DNA of 64,000 nt from Desulfosporosinus sp. OT (GCF_000224515.1 NZ_AGAF01000278.1:1-64000), one strand, 5' to 3'; numbered from the stretch's first letter, positions 53,847 through 63,164 are shown. Made by a program: numbers and translations. The notes: generated by a model not told the origin, from the sequence alone.

Positions 53847-54301
53847 CGTAATCCTTCTTTCTCGTGCAAGACTTCCAATGCATTATATTCCAATTTCTGA
53901 CCTTATTCAAAAGTTCACCCCGAAGCTTCATTAGACATTTCTAAAAAACGGCAATCCCACCTAGACAAAGCTTTATATTCTGGGAGTTGAGTATTACTGA
54001 TATAATAATATATAATGTCAATATATAATTTATAAAGAGACAACTATTTAGTAGAAAGGATAATGTTTATGTACCAGATGAATTAATCTACATTCTGGAG
54101 TTATGTAATAAAGAAAACTTGGCTGGCGCCCACGAAGACACTGTCTTTGCACGTATTAGCCTTTCTTGCAGAATATAACGTAAGTTTATACTTTCTGATT
54201 GTACAAGCCAAAGGTTATGCCTATATTAAGCCTTAATTTGGTATGTAATGTTCGTGTGAAAAGAAGTATAATGAAGGGCTCAAAAGGAGAGGGGTAAACC
54301 A
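53847..54301. other. Intergenic region holding a dispersed repeat
   Basis: No intact gene is seen. The stretch contains copy 1 of the 95-base repeat. No sigma-54 promoter like the one before the second YeiH gene could be found. Confidence 0.5.
54111..54205 (+). repeat. Dispersed 95-base repeat, copy 1
   Basis: It starts aagaaaacttggctggcgcc, has the near-palindromic core gaagacactgtctt and ends taacgtaagtttatactttc. The same order is found at 62013-62110, and the core part recurs inverted at 56153-56230. Confidence 0.85.
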
Positions 54302-55654
54302 TTGGGCTATGCATCCACTGCAAAGAAATCAACAGTTCCTGCCGGGGGCTGGTCCGACCTTTGGAGACAGGAAGATTATTGGGCTATGTGGCTGGGTCTA
54401 ACGATCATTCTGTTAGCGATCGTATTTTGGAGTATTGGGAATAACTTCATGAATTGGATTGTACTTAAGATACCAAGTTATAGTGACTACAGAACTGCTA
54501 TAAGTTATCTTACTAGCCATAAGAGCGCTATCTTGGCACTCTATTTGTTTTTTCTCATACTATTTTCAATTGCGGTTAAGGTCCTTAGCGGAGAAGTCCA
54601 ACGATTTTTAGTAGGATTCACTTTTCTTTTTTCAATGAGTATTCTTGTTTCGGTGTGGGGTTCTTGGGATGTCATGAAACGATATAACTTTGAAACTCCG
54701 TTGCTCGCACTCGTAGTAGGCCTTGTTATAAGTAATTTTTTAAAGATTCCCTATTGGCTAAGTACCGCACTCCAAACCCAATTTTACGTAAAACTTGGCA
54801 TTGTGTTAATGGGTGCTTCCCTCCCATTTACTTTAATTATCCAAGCAGGTTCAACTGCTTTTGCTCAAGCAACAATTATTTCCCTAGCTACCTTCCTCAC
54901 TATATATTGGACTGGAACACGGGTATTCGCGTTAGATAAGCGCTTTGCTGCTACACTGGCAGCGGGAGGATCGATCTGCGGAGTTTCTGCTTCTATTGCC
55001 ATTGGCGGTACAGTAAAAGCAGAAAAGCAACACGTGTCAATTGCAATTTCTCTGGTTATTCTATGGTCTATCATTATGATTTTTATCCTCCCCTTAGCAA
55101 TTAAAGCCTTAAATATTCTACCCGGTCCAGCAGGTGCTTGGATTGGTACAGCCGAATTTGCTGATGCTCCTGGTATGGCCGCAGCGGCTGCAATAAATGA
55201 ACAAGCAATCAAAACTTTTACCCTCATGAAGGTTGTCGGGCGTGATATGTTCATTGGGATTTGGTGTTTTATCATGGCGCTTACTTCGATTACAAGATGG
55301 GACAAAAGGTATGCCGGCACCAATCCCAATGCTCTCGACATCTGGATTCGCTTTCCGAAATTCGTTTTAGGGTTCATTGTAGCCTCAATCATTATAACTA
55401 TCTTAGCTGCTTCTGCTAATGGAGTAACCTCCAAAGCGATTGATAATAACATTATTAACCCGATTAGCGAGTTAAGAAATTGGGCCTTTATCTTTACCTT
55501 TCTCTCTATCGGCCTATCCAGTCGCTTGAAGGAACTTGCTTCAGTCGGTTGGAAGCCGTTTGCAGCTTTTACTGCGGGCGTATTAATAAACATTCCACTC
55601 GGATATCTTTTATCTGTTGTAATTATGGGTAACTATTGGATTACAATCAAATAA
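54302..55654 (+). CDS. YeiH-family putative sulfate/anion exporter, paralog 1
   Basis: The 450-residue protein has about ten membrane helices with the family blocks LGIVLMGASLPFTLII, LAAGGSICGVSASIAIGG, GPAGAWIGTAEFADAPGMAAAAA and FTLMKVVGRDMFIGIWCF. The YeiH/PSE family is tied to sulfonate or sulfite metabolism in some bacteria, without proven transport. It is about two-thirds identical by eye to the protein at 56588. The start is TTG 54302 after ggagagggg. Confidence 0.85.
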   Translation: MGYASTAKKSTVPAGGWSDLWRQEDYWAMWLGLTIILLAIVFWSIGNNFMNWIVLKIPSYSDYRTAISYLTSHKSAILALYLFFLILFSIAVKVLSGEVQRFLVGFTFLFSMSILVSVWGSWDVMKRYNFETPLLALVVGLVISNFLKIPYWLSTALQTQFYVKLGIVLMGASLPFTLIIQAGSTAFAQATIISLATFLTIYWTGTRVFALDKRFAATLAAGGSICGVSASIAIGGTVKAEKQHVSIAISLVILWSIIMIFILPLAIKALNILPGPAGAWIGTAEFADAPGMAAAAAINEQAIKTFTLMKVVGRDMFIGIWCFIMALTSITRWDKRYAGTNPNALDIWIRFPKFVLGFIVASIIITILAASANGVTSKAIDNNIINPISELRNWAFIFTFLSIGLSSRLKELASVGWKPFAAFTAGVLINIPLGYLLSVVIMGNYWITIK

Positions 55655-55721
55655 ATCTTTTTCTGCTAAAAAGGGATTAATAAACATTCTCAGATAGTTT
55701 GAAGATTAAGGAGAAAAAAAT

Positions 55722-56078
55722 ATGCACAAAGATAATGAGACTTGTGTCCAAAGAGCTCGGTTTTTTTTCTATTTTTTTGAAAAGCCCAAGGAGACCCCTC
55801 CTTTCGATCAGATAGTGAAGGTAAAGCAGGTAAAGCCTGAAGCAATTCGTAATTTAAATAAGTTCTTGACCTCAAGATTAGAGCGGATTGCTACCATGAT
55901 GGAATTGCTGACTGAAGTTCATAAGGACTGGGCAATCACAGGTAAAAAGGATTACATCCTCATGGAAACCGAATCCTATGATTTTAACGCCTCCCTCCAG
56001 ATTTTAAAAGAACATGGCTTCGACGATAGCGAGTTTATCCTTAAAGTTGAATATACTCGCAAATGGGGAGTCTTATAA
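55722..56078 (+). CDS. Hypothetical protein between the YeiH paralogs (118 aa)
   Basis: A soluble protein with MHKDNETCVQRARFFFYFFE at the start, a helical middle (LNKFLTSRLERIATMMELLTE) and FDDSEFILKVEYTRKWGVL at the end. It has no recognised domain. ATG 55722 follows aaggag. It lies 67 bases after YeiH-1 and is closed by a terminator, so it is likely cotranscribed with it. Confidence 0.6.
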   Translation: MHKDNETCVQRARFFFYFFEKPKETPPFDQIVKVKQVKPEAIRNLNKFLTSRLERIATMMELLTEVHKDWAITGKKDYILMETESYDFNASLQILKEHGFDDSEFILKVEYTRKWGVL

Positions 56079-56088
56079 ATTTCATCTT

Positions 56089-56126
56089 TAGTCTCTCTGC
56101 AAAATTTTTGCAGAGAGACTTTTTTA
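56089..56126 (+). terminator. Terminator after the 118-aa gene
   Basis: Perfect stem agtctctctgcaaaa / ttttgcagagagact followed by tttttattt. Confidence 0.9.
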
Positions 56127-56152
56127 TTTTCGTCAGCTGCCACTTCGCCAAG

Positions 56153-56230
56153 GCTAACAAGAAGGCTAATACGTGCGAAGACAGTGTCTGCATGAAGGGT
56201 TAATACGTGCGAAGACAGTGTCTTCGTGTG
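56153..56230 (-). repeat. Dispersed repeat, copy 3 (inverted, with internal tandem duplication)
   Basis: The core taatacgtgcgaagacagtg tct occurs twice in direct order (56167-56189 and 56201-56223, period 34), matching the reverse complement of copies 1 and 2. The outer parts are missing. Confidence 0.75.
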
Positions 56231-56250
56231 TGTGTGGGTGGGGGGGGCTG
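56224..56250. repeat. GT/G low-complexity tract
   Basis: cgtgtgtgtgtgggtgggggggg follows copy 3 directly. Such a run is prone to slippage. Confidence 0.8.
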
Positions 56251-56285
56251 TCAAGTTTTCATTATGTTTGTAGCTTCGAGACATT

Positions 56286-56321
56286 TTGTCATGACAATTT
56301 GGCACAAGTGACAAATTGTCA
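56286..56321 (+). promoter_or_regulatory. Paired palindromes, likely enhancer site for the NtrC-type regulator
   Basis: ttgtcatgacaa (56286-56297) and tgacaaattgtca (56309-56321) are two palindromes sharing TGACAA half-sites, about 24 bases apart by centre. They lie 80-115 bases before the sigma-54 promoter, the usual place for an enhancer-binding protein. Confidence 0.6.
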
Positions 56322-56400
56322 GATCTCTTCATCAATTTTAACCTCCTCCGTTATGGGTTAAAAGCGTCTGTTTACGCTAGTCTTCACCAGAACAGCTAGT

Positions 56401-56416
56401 TGGCATAGTAATTGCT
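56401..56416 (+). promoter_or_regulatory. Sigma-54 promoter of the second YeiH gene
   Basis: TGGCAT-AGTAA-TTGCT matches the -24/-12 consensus TGGCAC-N5-TTGCW with one mismatch; GG and GC are twelve bases apart. The start codon is about 172 bases downstream, leaving a leader of about 160 bases. A sigma-54 activator gene lies 4 kb downstream. Confidence 0.75.
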
Positions 56417-56587
56417 TATAGGTTTATATAAGTATTTAAATAATGGGACAAAATTGGGATTCATAAAGGAGATGAACTATCCGGTCTTGATCCGTAAAAA
56501 GGGGGGTGAACTCGGGAAGGGAATTATTTCTATATTATTGAGTTCGCAAAAGGGTTTCTAGCTATTTTTAAAAAGGAGTGTAAACAA

Positions 56588-57943
56588 ATGAGTGAAGGAT
56601 GCATCATTGAAACGCCACCAACCACACCATCCGGTGGCTGGTCCGATCTATGGAAAAAAGAGGATTATTGGGCAGTCTGGTTAGGCTTAGGGGTCGTAGC
56701 AGCTGCAATATTACTTTGGCTCACAGGCAGTACCTTTATGAAGTGGGTAGCAATCAGCGTGCCTAGTTACTCTGATTTTGGCAAGGCAACCACTTACCTC
56801 AGCAGTCATGTAGGTGCGATCTTCGGACTATATCTATTTTTCTTAATATTGTTTTCCGCAGCAGTAAAAGTCCTTGGTCACAAATTAAGTCAATTCATTC
56901 CAGGATTTACCGTTTTATTTATTATGAGCATTGTTGTCACGGTTGTGGGTTCTTGGGATGTAATGAAAAAATACAACCTAGAAGCTCCACTTCTTGCTCT
57001 TGCAGTTGGGCTTATTATCGGCAATTTTGTTAAACTACCAAGATTTATGGATGCCTCGTTACGGACAGAGTTCTTCGTCAAAACTGGTATTGTACTAATG
57101 GGTGCGACCCTTCCTTTTACCTTAATAATGCAATCCGGCCCGATGGCATTCCTTCAAGCAACCATAATTGCTGTGACCACGTATCTCACGATCTACTGGG
57201 CCGGAACCCGTCTCTTTGGTTTAAATAAGCGATACGCAGCCACACTTGCAGCTGGAGGATCGATTTGCGGTGTATCCGCTTCGATTGCTATCGGAGGTGC
57301 AGTTAAAGCAGAGAAACAGGATGTATGTGTTTCTATTTCCTTAGTCATCGTGTGGGCCATCGTCATGATTTTTGCCCTCCCAGTCTTTATTAAAGCTTTA
57401 GGAATTGCTCCCGGTCCTGCAGGAGCTTGGATTGGAACCTCTGAGTTCGCCGATGCAGCTGGAATGGCAGCTGCTGCATCCATTAACGAGCAAGCGATTA
57501 AAACCTTTACCTTGATGAAAGTTGTTGGCCGCGACATGTTCGTTGGAATCTGGTGCTTCATCATGGCTTATATCTCGATTACAAAATGGGAGAAGAGAGA
57601 AGATGGCACCAAACCTAAGGCTGGTGAAATGTGGACCCGCTTCCCAAAATTCGTTTTAGGCTTCTTTGTTGCTTCGATTATTATCACCATTTTAGTTGCG
57701 AGTGTTGATGCCGCGACATCCAAAGCAATTACTGCTCAAATCATTTCTCCCATTAAGGAATTGAGAGGTTGGGCCTTCATTTTTACTTTCCTTTCGATTG
57801 GCTTAACCACTCGCTTTAAAGATCTTACCTCTGTGGGTTGGAAACCTTTTGCAGCGTTTACCACAGGTGTCTTCGTTAACGTACCTCTCGGTTATCTCCT
57901 TTCAGTCGTAGTGATGGGCGGTTACTGGGCTTTAGTAAAATAG
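56588..57943 (+). CDS. YeiH-family putative sulfate/anion exporter, paralog 2
   Basis: The 451-residue membrane protein has LAAGGSICGVSASIAIGGAVK, TGIVLMGATLPFTLIM, SEFADAAGMAAAASINEQAIK and GWKPFAAFTTGVFVNVPLGYLL. It is a close paralog of 54302-55654. Its promoter is sigma-54 type, unlike the first copy, so expression should depend on the NtrC-like protein encoded at 60609. The start follows aaaaaggag. Confidence 0.87.
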   Translation: MSEGCIIETPPTTPSGGWSDLWKKEDYWAVWLGLGVVAAAILLWLTGSTFMKWVAISVPSYSDFGKATTYLSSHVGAIFGLYLFFLILFSAAVKVLGHKLSQFIPGFTVLFIMSIVVTVVGSWDVMKKYNLEAPLLALAVGLIIGNFVKLPRFMDASLRTEFFVKTGIVLMGATLPFTLIMQSGPMAFLQATIIAVTTYLTIYWAGTRLFGLNKRYAATLAAGGSICGVSASIAIGGAVKAEKQDVCVSISLVIVWAIVMIFALPVFIKALGIAPGPAGAWIGTSEFADAAGMAAAASINEQAIKTFTLMKVVGRDMFVGIWCFIMAYISITKWEKREDGTKPKAGEMWTRFPKFVLGFFVASIIITILVASVDAATSKAITAQIISPIKELRGWAFIFTFLSIGLTTRFKDLTSVGWKPFAAFTTGVFVNVPLGYLLSVVVMGGYWALVK

Positions 57944-57988
57944 CAAATTCGGTTTAATCCAATATCATTAAATTTGATCTGATCTAAT

Positions 57989-58026
57989 CGCAAGAAGCCC
58001 TCCCAACGTCTGGGGGGCTTCTTGTT
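57989..58026 (+). terminator. Terminator after the second YeiH gene
   Basis: The stem aagaagccctccc / ggggggcttctt, followed by gttgtctttc, lies 45 bases after the stop. Confidence 0.8.
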
Positions 58027-58155
58027 GTCTTTCAGCGAACTCATCTTACCCAACAACCTAAATCCGACATAAACTTGAACAGTCTTGTTATATACTTATA
58101 AAGAATTCAGTTATATTTTATAGGCGATTATTTACAGTATGAGGAGGAGCTAGAG

Positions 58156-58281
58156 TTGAACATTTTTGACCCTAAGAATCCTATTATCAATAGAATCCTC
58201 GACTTTTGCTTTCCTGTATTGGTCACCTATTCTATTGCAATAATACTGCTAATAATATTAGATTTATTATCACATCGGTAG
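58156..58281 (+). CDS. Very small membrane protein (41 aa)
   Basis: After an excellent site (gaggaggag, 58141-58149) a TTG at 58156 opens a frame of 41 residues: MNIFDPKNPIINRILDFCFP, then a hydrophobic helix VLVTYSIAIILLIILDLL and SHR. A terminator-like hairpin follows at 58319-58362. The site, one helix and closing hairpin argue for a real gene. Its place just before the kinase suggests an accessory role, which is only a guess. Confidence 0.55.
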   Translation: MNIFDPKNPIINRILDFCFPVLVTYSIAIILLIILDLLSHR

Positions 58282-58318
58282 TCCGTAATGGTATTGTAAT
58301 GTGAATATTTCAATACTG

Positions 58319-58362
58319 TCCAGGGAGTAGACTGAGTAAAAAAGTCTACCCTCTTTTTTATT
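58319..58362 (+). terminator. Terminator after the small membrane protein
   Basis: The stem aggg-agtagact / agtcta-ccct, loop gagtaaaaa, then tttttta. Confidence 0.75.
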
Positions 58363-58470
58363 GAAAACTCTATTTAAGGGAACAAAAAATAGTAAGCTCG
58401 TGCTACACTAAGAGTACACACGTCGTCATTTGTGCCTATGCGATGAAAAACAGCGGATGGGGGCCAAAAG

Positions 58471-60612
58471 TTGAAAAAAAGCTCAATTCCTTGGTGGATG
58501 CGCATTAAAGTCCATTTTCTTTTGTTTGGAGTCACTATGTCCATTCTTCCTCTGTTCTTTCTTGGGTATCTAGGTTTTACATCGGTGCGACAGAATCTAC
58601 AAAAAGACATCTATGAACAGAACTTTGAGCAAGTAACCGTTCTGGCCGATGAAATGCGGGACCTCCTCGCCAATATTGAGAACAGCTTGACCCTTACGAA
58701 GGCAACAAGCGCCTACGCTCTGATTGGGAAGGATGAAACCGCACGTCAGATTATTTTGGAAACGCTTTTACAAAAAGAGTCCTTTATCGAAGAAATAAAG
58801 GTTTCAGATAAAAATTTTAACGTCATCGATCAAATCGCTTTCCAAGAAGGTATTTCCTCTTATTCCTCTGCTGCGAAAATTGAAAACCCGATCTCCCCGG
58901 AAAAGTCCTCTGCTCTGAGTGACGTGTTTTTCTCGAATGACGGACGCCCCGAGATCTACGTAACTACAACCGTTCAAGACCCCAAGACTAGGGACAGAAT
59001 CGGATATTTGCAAGCGAAAGTAGACTTAAAAGGGATCATCGGCCGATATCTTAATCTACGGTTGGGTGAGGGGGAGTACGTATTTTTAGTTGATCATGAC
59101 GGCAATTTAATAGGCAATACCGACACTAGTCTTGTTTCGCATCATGAGGAGATTCGTCAAAATCCTGCAGTTCAGAGTTTTCTGGAGGGGGAGGCATCTT
59201 CTCCGGGAAGTGAGTACAAAAATCTTGACGGCGTGACCGTCATCGGAGCATTCGCTTCAGTGGGTGCCCCGAATTGGGCAGTATTTATCGAACAGCCGGC
59301 CCGTGAAGCGAATAGACCAATCTTTGAATTTGCTTTGCGACTCATCGTAATTGCTATCTTAATCATGGCTCTTGTCATGATTTTAAGTATTTCTTTTGGT
59401 TTAAAGGTGGTTCATCCGATTGAAAATCTTGAGGCTCAAGTCCGACGAATCATTTTAACGGGTGACTTGGAATCCCATATTCCAATGGAGAGTTGGGATG
59501 AAATCGGGAGGCTAGTCAAATCCTTTAATCAATTATTGAATTCATTGGATCAAAAGAATGAAAACCTAAAAGACGAAAAAGAGCTGTTAACCACTGTTGT
59601 TGACGGCGTTGGTGTCGGAATGGTGCTTTTAAATCCTGAAAAGAAGATTATTTGGTGGAATACGAAGTTTGCTGAATGGTTTGGCGGTCATTTAGCAAAT
59701 CTCCCGTGTGACCAAGTTGTTAACGGAGAAAGAATGGAGAGTATTCACCCCGAAAATGTCCGTAATATTTCTGTTTTTGTGAATGAGGAACGCCGCCACT
59801 TCCGTAAGATGTATTATGAGTTGTCACCTGATAATCCAGAGAATGCGGCTTACTTGTTACTACTTGACGATGTAACTCAAGAAGTCGAAATGGAAGCCCG
59901 CATGATTGAGACAGATAAAATGGCAGCCCTTGGACTTTTGGCCTCGGGAGTAGCTCATGAAATAAACAATCCCTTAGCTGTCGTTGCAGCCCATAGTGAA
60001 GACTTACTGGACCGCTTGAATGAAGAAGAGCAAGAACCAACCCGAGAGGAAATCAAGACTGGTTTTAAGATCGTCTTAGAGCAAATCGTCCGCTGTAAGC
60101 AGATTACAAATCGATTACTTGGTTTTGCCCGCAAGCGCAGCAATGGAAATGACCTCATTGATATTGGTGTTGCCAGCGTGCAAACACTTGGACTTTTAGA
60201 TCACAAGACAAAACAAAAGCAGATCAAAATTGAGCTTGAAATGGGAAATAGTCTCTTTGTTCTGGGAAATGAAAATGAGTGGCAGCAAGTGGTTCTCAAT
60301 CTAATCAACAACGCTTTAGATGCCTCCACAGCAGGAGGAGCGATCGAAGTTAAAGGCTATTGCGAAGGTGAAAAAATTCATTTTATGATCAAGGATTATG
60401 GCGAAGGAATTCCACAAATCAATCTCAAGAAGGCTTTCGACCCGTTTTTTACAACGAAATCCGTGGGACAAGGAACAGGCTTGGGATTATACGTAAGTTA
60501 TGGAATTGTTCAGAAAATGCAAGGCGATATGGCCTTAGATAGTACGGAAGGTCAAGGAACATGTGTAAAGATAACCTTACCTCTCCATAAGGCAGGAGAT
60601 TACAGCAAATGA
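58471..60612 (+). CDS. NtrB-type membrane sensor histidine kinase
   Basis: The 713-residue protein has TM1 ([20 protein letters not shown]), an extracellular double-Cache domain (about 40-285), TM2 ([19 protein letters not shown]), HAMP ([11 protein letters not shown]), a PAS-like domain (about 365-460), a phosphoacceptor His in [20 protein letters not shown] and an ATPase domain ([30 protein letters not shown]). Cache domains bind small organic acids or amino acids, so an external ligand is likely. The start is TTG 58471. It overlaps the regulator gene by four bases. Confidence 0.93.
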   Translation: MKKSSIPWWMRIKVHFLLFGVTMSILPLFFLGYLGFTSVRQNLQKDIYEQNFEQVTVLADEMRDLLANIENSLTLTKATSAYALIGKDETARQIILETLLQKESFIEEIKVSDKNFNVIDQIAFQEGISSYSSAAKIENPISPEKSSALSDVFFSNDGRPEIYVTTTVQDPKTRDRIGYLQAKVDLKGIIGRYLNLRLGEGEYVFLVDHDGNLIGNTDTSLVSHHEEIRQNPAVQSFLEGEASSPGSEYKNLDGVTVIGAFASVGAPNWAVFIEQPAREANRPIFEFALRLIVIAILIMALVMILSISFGLKVVHPIENLEAQVRRIILTGDLESHIPMESWDEIGRLVKSFNQLLNSLDQKNENLKDEKELLTTVVDGVGVGMVLLNPEKKIIWWNTKFAEWFGGHLANLPCDQVVNGERMESIHPENVRNISVFVNEERRHFRKMYYELSPDNPENAAYLLLLDDVTQEVEMEARMIETDKMAALGLLASGVAHEINNPLAVVAAHSEDLLDRLNEEEQEPTREEIKTGFKIVLEQIVRCKQITNRLLGFARKRSNGNDLIDIGVASVQTLGLLDHKTKQKQIKIELEMGNSLFVLGNENEWQQVVLNLINNALDASTAGGAIEVKGYCEGEKIHFMIKDYGEGIPQINLKKAFDPFFTTKSVGQGTGLGLYVSYGIVQKMQGDMALDSTEGQGTCVKITLPLHKAGDYSK

Positions 60613-62006
60613 AGCACTATCCAAAGATTCTAATCTTAGACGATGAGGAAGCTTTGCGCGCGATTATCGCTCAGCGCTTGAAGCGTAAAGGCTATGAAAT
60701 AGTGGAAGCCGGCACAGCTGAAGAAGGGTTATCCCTTCTCAAAGAAACTTTAATCGATACTGTCCTGTTAGATATTAAGCTACCTGACGGTGACGGACTT
60801 ATCCTTTTACCAAAGATCAAACAACTCCAACCTGATCTCCAAGTCGTGATGTTAACAGGAAATGGGACGATTGAGTCAGCCATTGAAGCCATGAAACATG
60901 GCGCATATGATTACTTGACCAAACCTTGTAACTTGTCTGAGCTGGAAATTACGTTGCAAAAAGCCCTTGAAAAACGGATGTTACTGTTGGAAAATACAGG
61001 GCTCAGACAGGTTGTGAACCGACAAACTCCAGAATTAAAAATCATCGCTGATAGCGCACCCATGGGAGCACTCCTGGAGATGACCCGTAAGGTTGCTCAA
61101 ACGGATACATCAGTCCTTATCCAAGGCGAAAGCGGCGTGGGTAAGGAATTGATAGCTCAAGCAATCCATCTTTGTAGCTCAAGGGTCAACCACCCCTGCG
61201 TTCCTGTAAACGCTGGCGCAATTCCAGAGTCATTAATCGAGAGTGAGCTTTTTGGCCACGAAAAAGGAGCCTTTACAGGAGCAGGAACTCAAAAAATCGG
61301 GTTAGTGGAAATGGCTGATAATGGCACTCTCTTTCTCGATGAAATCGGTGAAATGCCCTTATCTATCCAAGTAAAGCTGCTCCGGTTTTTAGAAAGCGGG
61401 GAATTCCGACGTGTTGGAGATACGCGACTCCGCCGAGTAGATGTTCGGATTGTCGCAGCAACTAATAGAAACCTTCAGCAGGAGATCAGCCAAGGACGTT
61501 TTCGTGAAGATTTGTTTTATCGCTTAAATGGCTTAACCTTAATCGTCCCCCCGCTGCGCGAACGGCGGGATGATATCCTTCCACTTGTAAATCATTTCCT
61601 GAAAAATCAGAGCAAAAAGAAATTACTTCATCATGATTATGTTTTATTACAAGAAACGCAAGAACTATTGCTAAATTATGATTTTCCAGGTAATGTTCGT
61701 GAACTCTTTCATCTCATCGAGCGCGGACAAATCTTGTCTACAGGTGGAAGGATTGCTCCTCAAGATATTTGGGGGAAATTAGAGCAAGCTCTGAAGGCCT
61801 CCCCCTCTTTAGATTCCGACGAAGGTTTTTTTGATCTATTCCGAGACAATCGTTATCCATCCTTAGAAGACGTTGAAAAGCACTATATTTTAGCTACTCT
61901 AAAAAAAGTTAAGGGCAATAAAACCCAAGCAGCAAATTTATTAGGAATCAGTGTACGGAATCTGTATCGTAAGATACAAGGTTATGAGAACAACGATCTT
62001 CTCTAG
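60609..62006 (+). CDS. NtrC-family sigma-54-dependent response regulator
   Basis: The 465-residue protein has a receiver domain (ILILDDEEALRA; phosphoacceptor in DTVLLDIKLPDGDG; TKP), an AAA+ activator domain with Walker A GESGVGKEL, the sigma-54 contact loop ESELFGHEKGAFTGA and Walker B NGTLFLDEIGEM, and a Fis-type helix-turn-helix at the end (NKTQAANLLGISVRNLYRKI). It overlaps the kinase gene. The sigma-54 promoter and palindromes at 56.3-56.4 kb are the obvious target. Confidence 0.94.
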   Translation: MKHYPKILILDDEEALRAIIAQRLKRKGYEIVEAGTAEEGLSLLKETLIDTVLLDIKLPDGDGLILLPKIKQLQPDLQVVMLTGNGTIESAIEAMKHGAYDYLTKPCNLSELEITLQKALEKRMLLLENTGLRQVVNRQTPELKIIADSAPMGALLEMTRKVAQTDTSVLIQGESGVGKELIAQAIHLCSSRVNHPCVPVNAGAIPESLIESELFGHEKGAFTGAGTQKIGLVEMADNGTLFLDEIGEMPLSIQVKLLRFLESGEFRRVGDTRLRRVDVRIVAATNRNLQQEISQGRFREDLFYRLNGLTLIVPPLRERRDDILPLVNHFLKNQSKKKLLHHDYVLLQETQELLLNYDFPGNVRELFHLIERGQILSTGGRIAPQDIWGKLEQALKASPSLDSDEGFFDLFRDNRYPSLEDVEKHYILATLKKVKGNKTQAANLLGISVRNLYRKIQGYENNDLL

Positions 62007-62012
62007 GACCGT

Positions 62013-62110
62013 AAAGAAAACTTGGCTGGCGCCCACACTAAGACACTGTCTTCGCAGGGATTAGCCCTTCTTGCAGCATATAACGTAAGTTTATGCTTTC
62101 TGATAGTACA
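62013..62110 (+). repeat. Dispersed 95-base repeat, copy 2
   Basis: aaagaaaacttggctggcgc, aagacactgtcttcgca, ttagcccttcttgcag and taacgtaagtttatgctttc follow in the same order as in copy 1. It begins seven bases after the regulator stop codon. Confidence 0.85.
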
Positions 62111-62126
62111 ATAAAAAGGGCTCCTC

Positions 62127-62753
62127 CTAATTCTTGTTATTTAAATATCGGTGGCATTTTTCTAAGAAAGTTATTATGCCTTTCTCCTCAGCCAGCTTTT
62201 TATCAAGGGTCATATCCCCTCTTCCTAAGCGATCGCATAATCCAAGAAGTGCTATCTCGTCAAGGGAAACCTCAGCAGCCATTCTTTTAATATCTGCAAA
62301 AGGTAATCCCTTAGTAACGAAGAGTATTTGCATATGCCACCTTACCATTTTGGAAACTTGATTTATAAATTCCTTGTCATCACTAAGTTCCGCAAGAAAT
62401 TTAGCAGAAAGCCTCTCCCCCAATTTATCATGATCGTATGCGGTTATTCTTCCTTTCGTCATCTTTGTGGTGGCAGCTTTGCCCAAATCATGGAGTAAAG
62501 CTGACCACATAAGTACTTTGGGATTTTGGCTGAGATTTTTCCGTTCCGCTGCATTATCTAAAACTAACATTGTATGGTTCCAAGCACTCCCTTCTGGGTG
62601 ATGCTGCGGAGATTGAGGTACTTCCTTTAAGTCGCCCAGTAAGGTGTAAGGGTATTTTAATTCGAAGATGCCTGATTTGCTTAATTCGATAAAGTACTTT
62701 GAAGGCTTTTTGTCATTCAGCAAATGCTCATTAATTTCAATAAATATTTGCAT
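62127..62753 (-). CDS. HD-domain phosphohydrolase
   Basis: The 208-residue protein has an HD domain: HHPEGSAWNHTMLVLD, the metal pair in WSALLHDLGKAATT, AYDHDKLGERLSAKFL and MVRWHMQI. This arrangement is like the HD part of bacterial CCA-adding enzymes and related 2',3'-cyclic phosphatases. No nucleotidyltransferase part is present. The substrate is unknown. The start follows ggag. Confidence 0.85.
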   Translation of the reverse strand: MQIFIEINEHLLNDKKPSKYFIELSKSGIFELKYPYTLLGDLKEVPQSPQHHPEGSAWNHTMLVLDNAAERKNLSQNPKVLMWSALLHDLGKAATTKMTKGRITAYDHDKLGERLSAKFLAELSDDKEFINQVSKMVRWHMQILFVTKGLPFADIKRMAAEVSLDEIALLGLCDRLGRGDMTLDKKLAEEKGIITFLEKCHRYLNNKN

Positions 62754-62949
62754 CTATTTTGCTCCAATTAAACAGTATTTTAATCTATGGTTTCCCAAAC
62801 TTCCTGTATTTAATGCAATCATTCTCTTGTCCCCCTCTTATTCTCGTACATCCACACTTACACACGAATCATCTATTGACTTGTCTATGGCGATGGTTTC
62901 AACAGATTTGTTTTTGAGAAGACTGTCAATTTAGGATGAACAGTAATAC
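62754..62949. other. Gap before the riboswitch promoter
   Basis: About 200 bases with no gene and no evident structure. It separates the divergent HD gene from the TerC promoter. Confidence 0.4.
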
Positions 62950-62978
62950 TTGACTATTTAATCATTCTAACGTACAAT
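62950..62978 (+). promoter_or_regulatory. Sigma-70-type promoter of the TerC gene
   Basis: TTGACT (62950-62955) and TACAAT (62973-62978) with exactly 17 bases between. It stands just before the riboswitch. Confidence 0.75.
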
Positions 62979-62987
62979 ATGCTTAAT

Positions 62988-63079
62988 CGCATAGTTGAAG
63001 GGGAGTAGCTCTCGCAGCAAAGTCGTCATTTCGGGATTAAAAACCCCCGGCTTTGTTGGCAACTATTAAGTTGTAAGCA
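62988..63079 (+). ncRNA. yybP-ykoY (manganese) riboswitch
   Basis: aaggggagtagctctcgcagcaaa near the 5' end, the ccgg..tttgttggcaac block and the final agcaagac are the conserved pieces of the yybP-ykoY element, which binds Mn2+. A terminator follows and then a TerC-family gene, a usual target of this RNA. Confidence 0.85.
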
Positions 63080-63118
63080 AGACCTTTACCAGAATTAACT
63101 GGTAAAGGTCTTTTTTTA
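63080..63118 (+). terminator. Riboswitch expression-platform terminator
   Basis: agacctttaccag / ctggtaaaggtct with loop aattaa and a ttttttt run, 47 bases before the TerC start. Mn2+ binding is expected to relieve it. Confidence 0.9.
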
Positions 63119-63164
63119 TATATTTTTATGACTTTATATTGACCAAAAGAGAGGAGCTTAGGAC

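Noticed and set aside
56153..56230. CRISPR-like array
   Set aside because: Only two direct repeats of 23 bases are present, with an 11-base gap, and both belong to a dispersed repeat. No cas genes are in the window.
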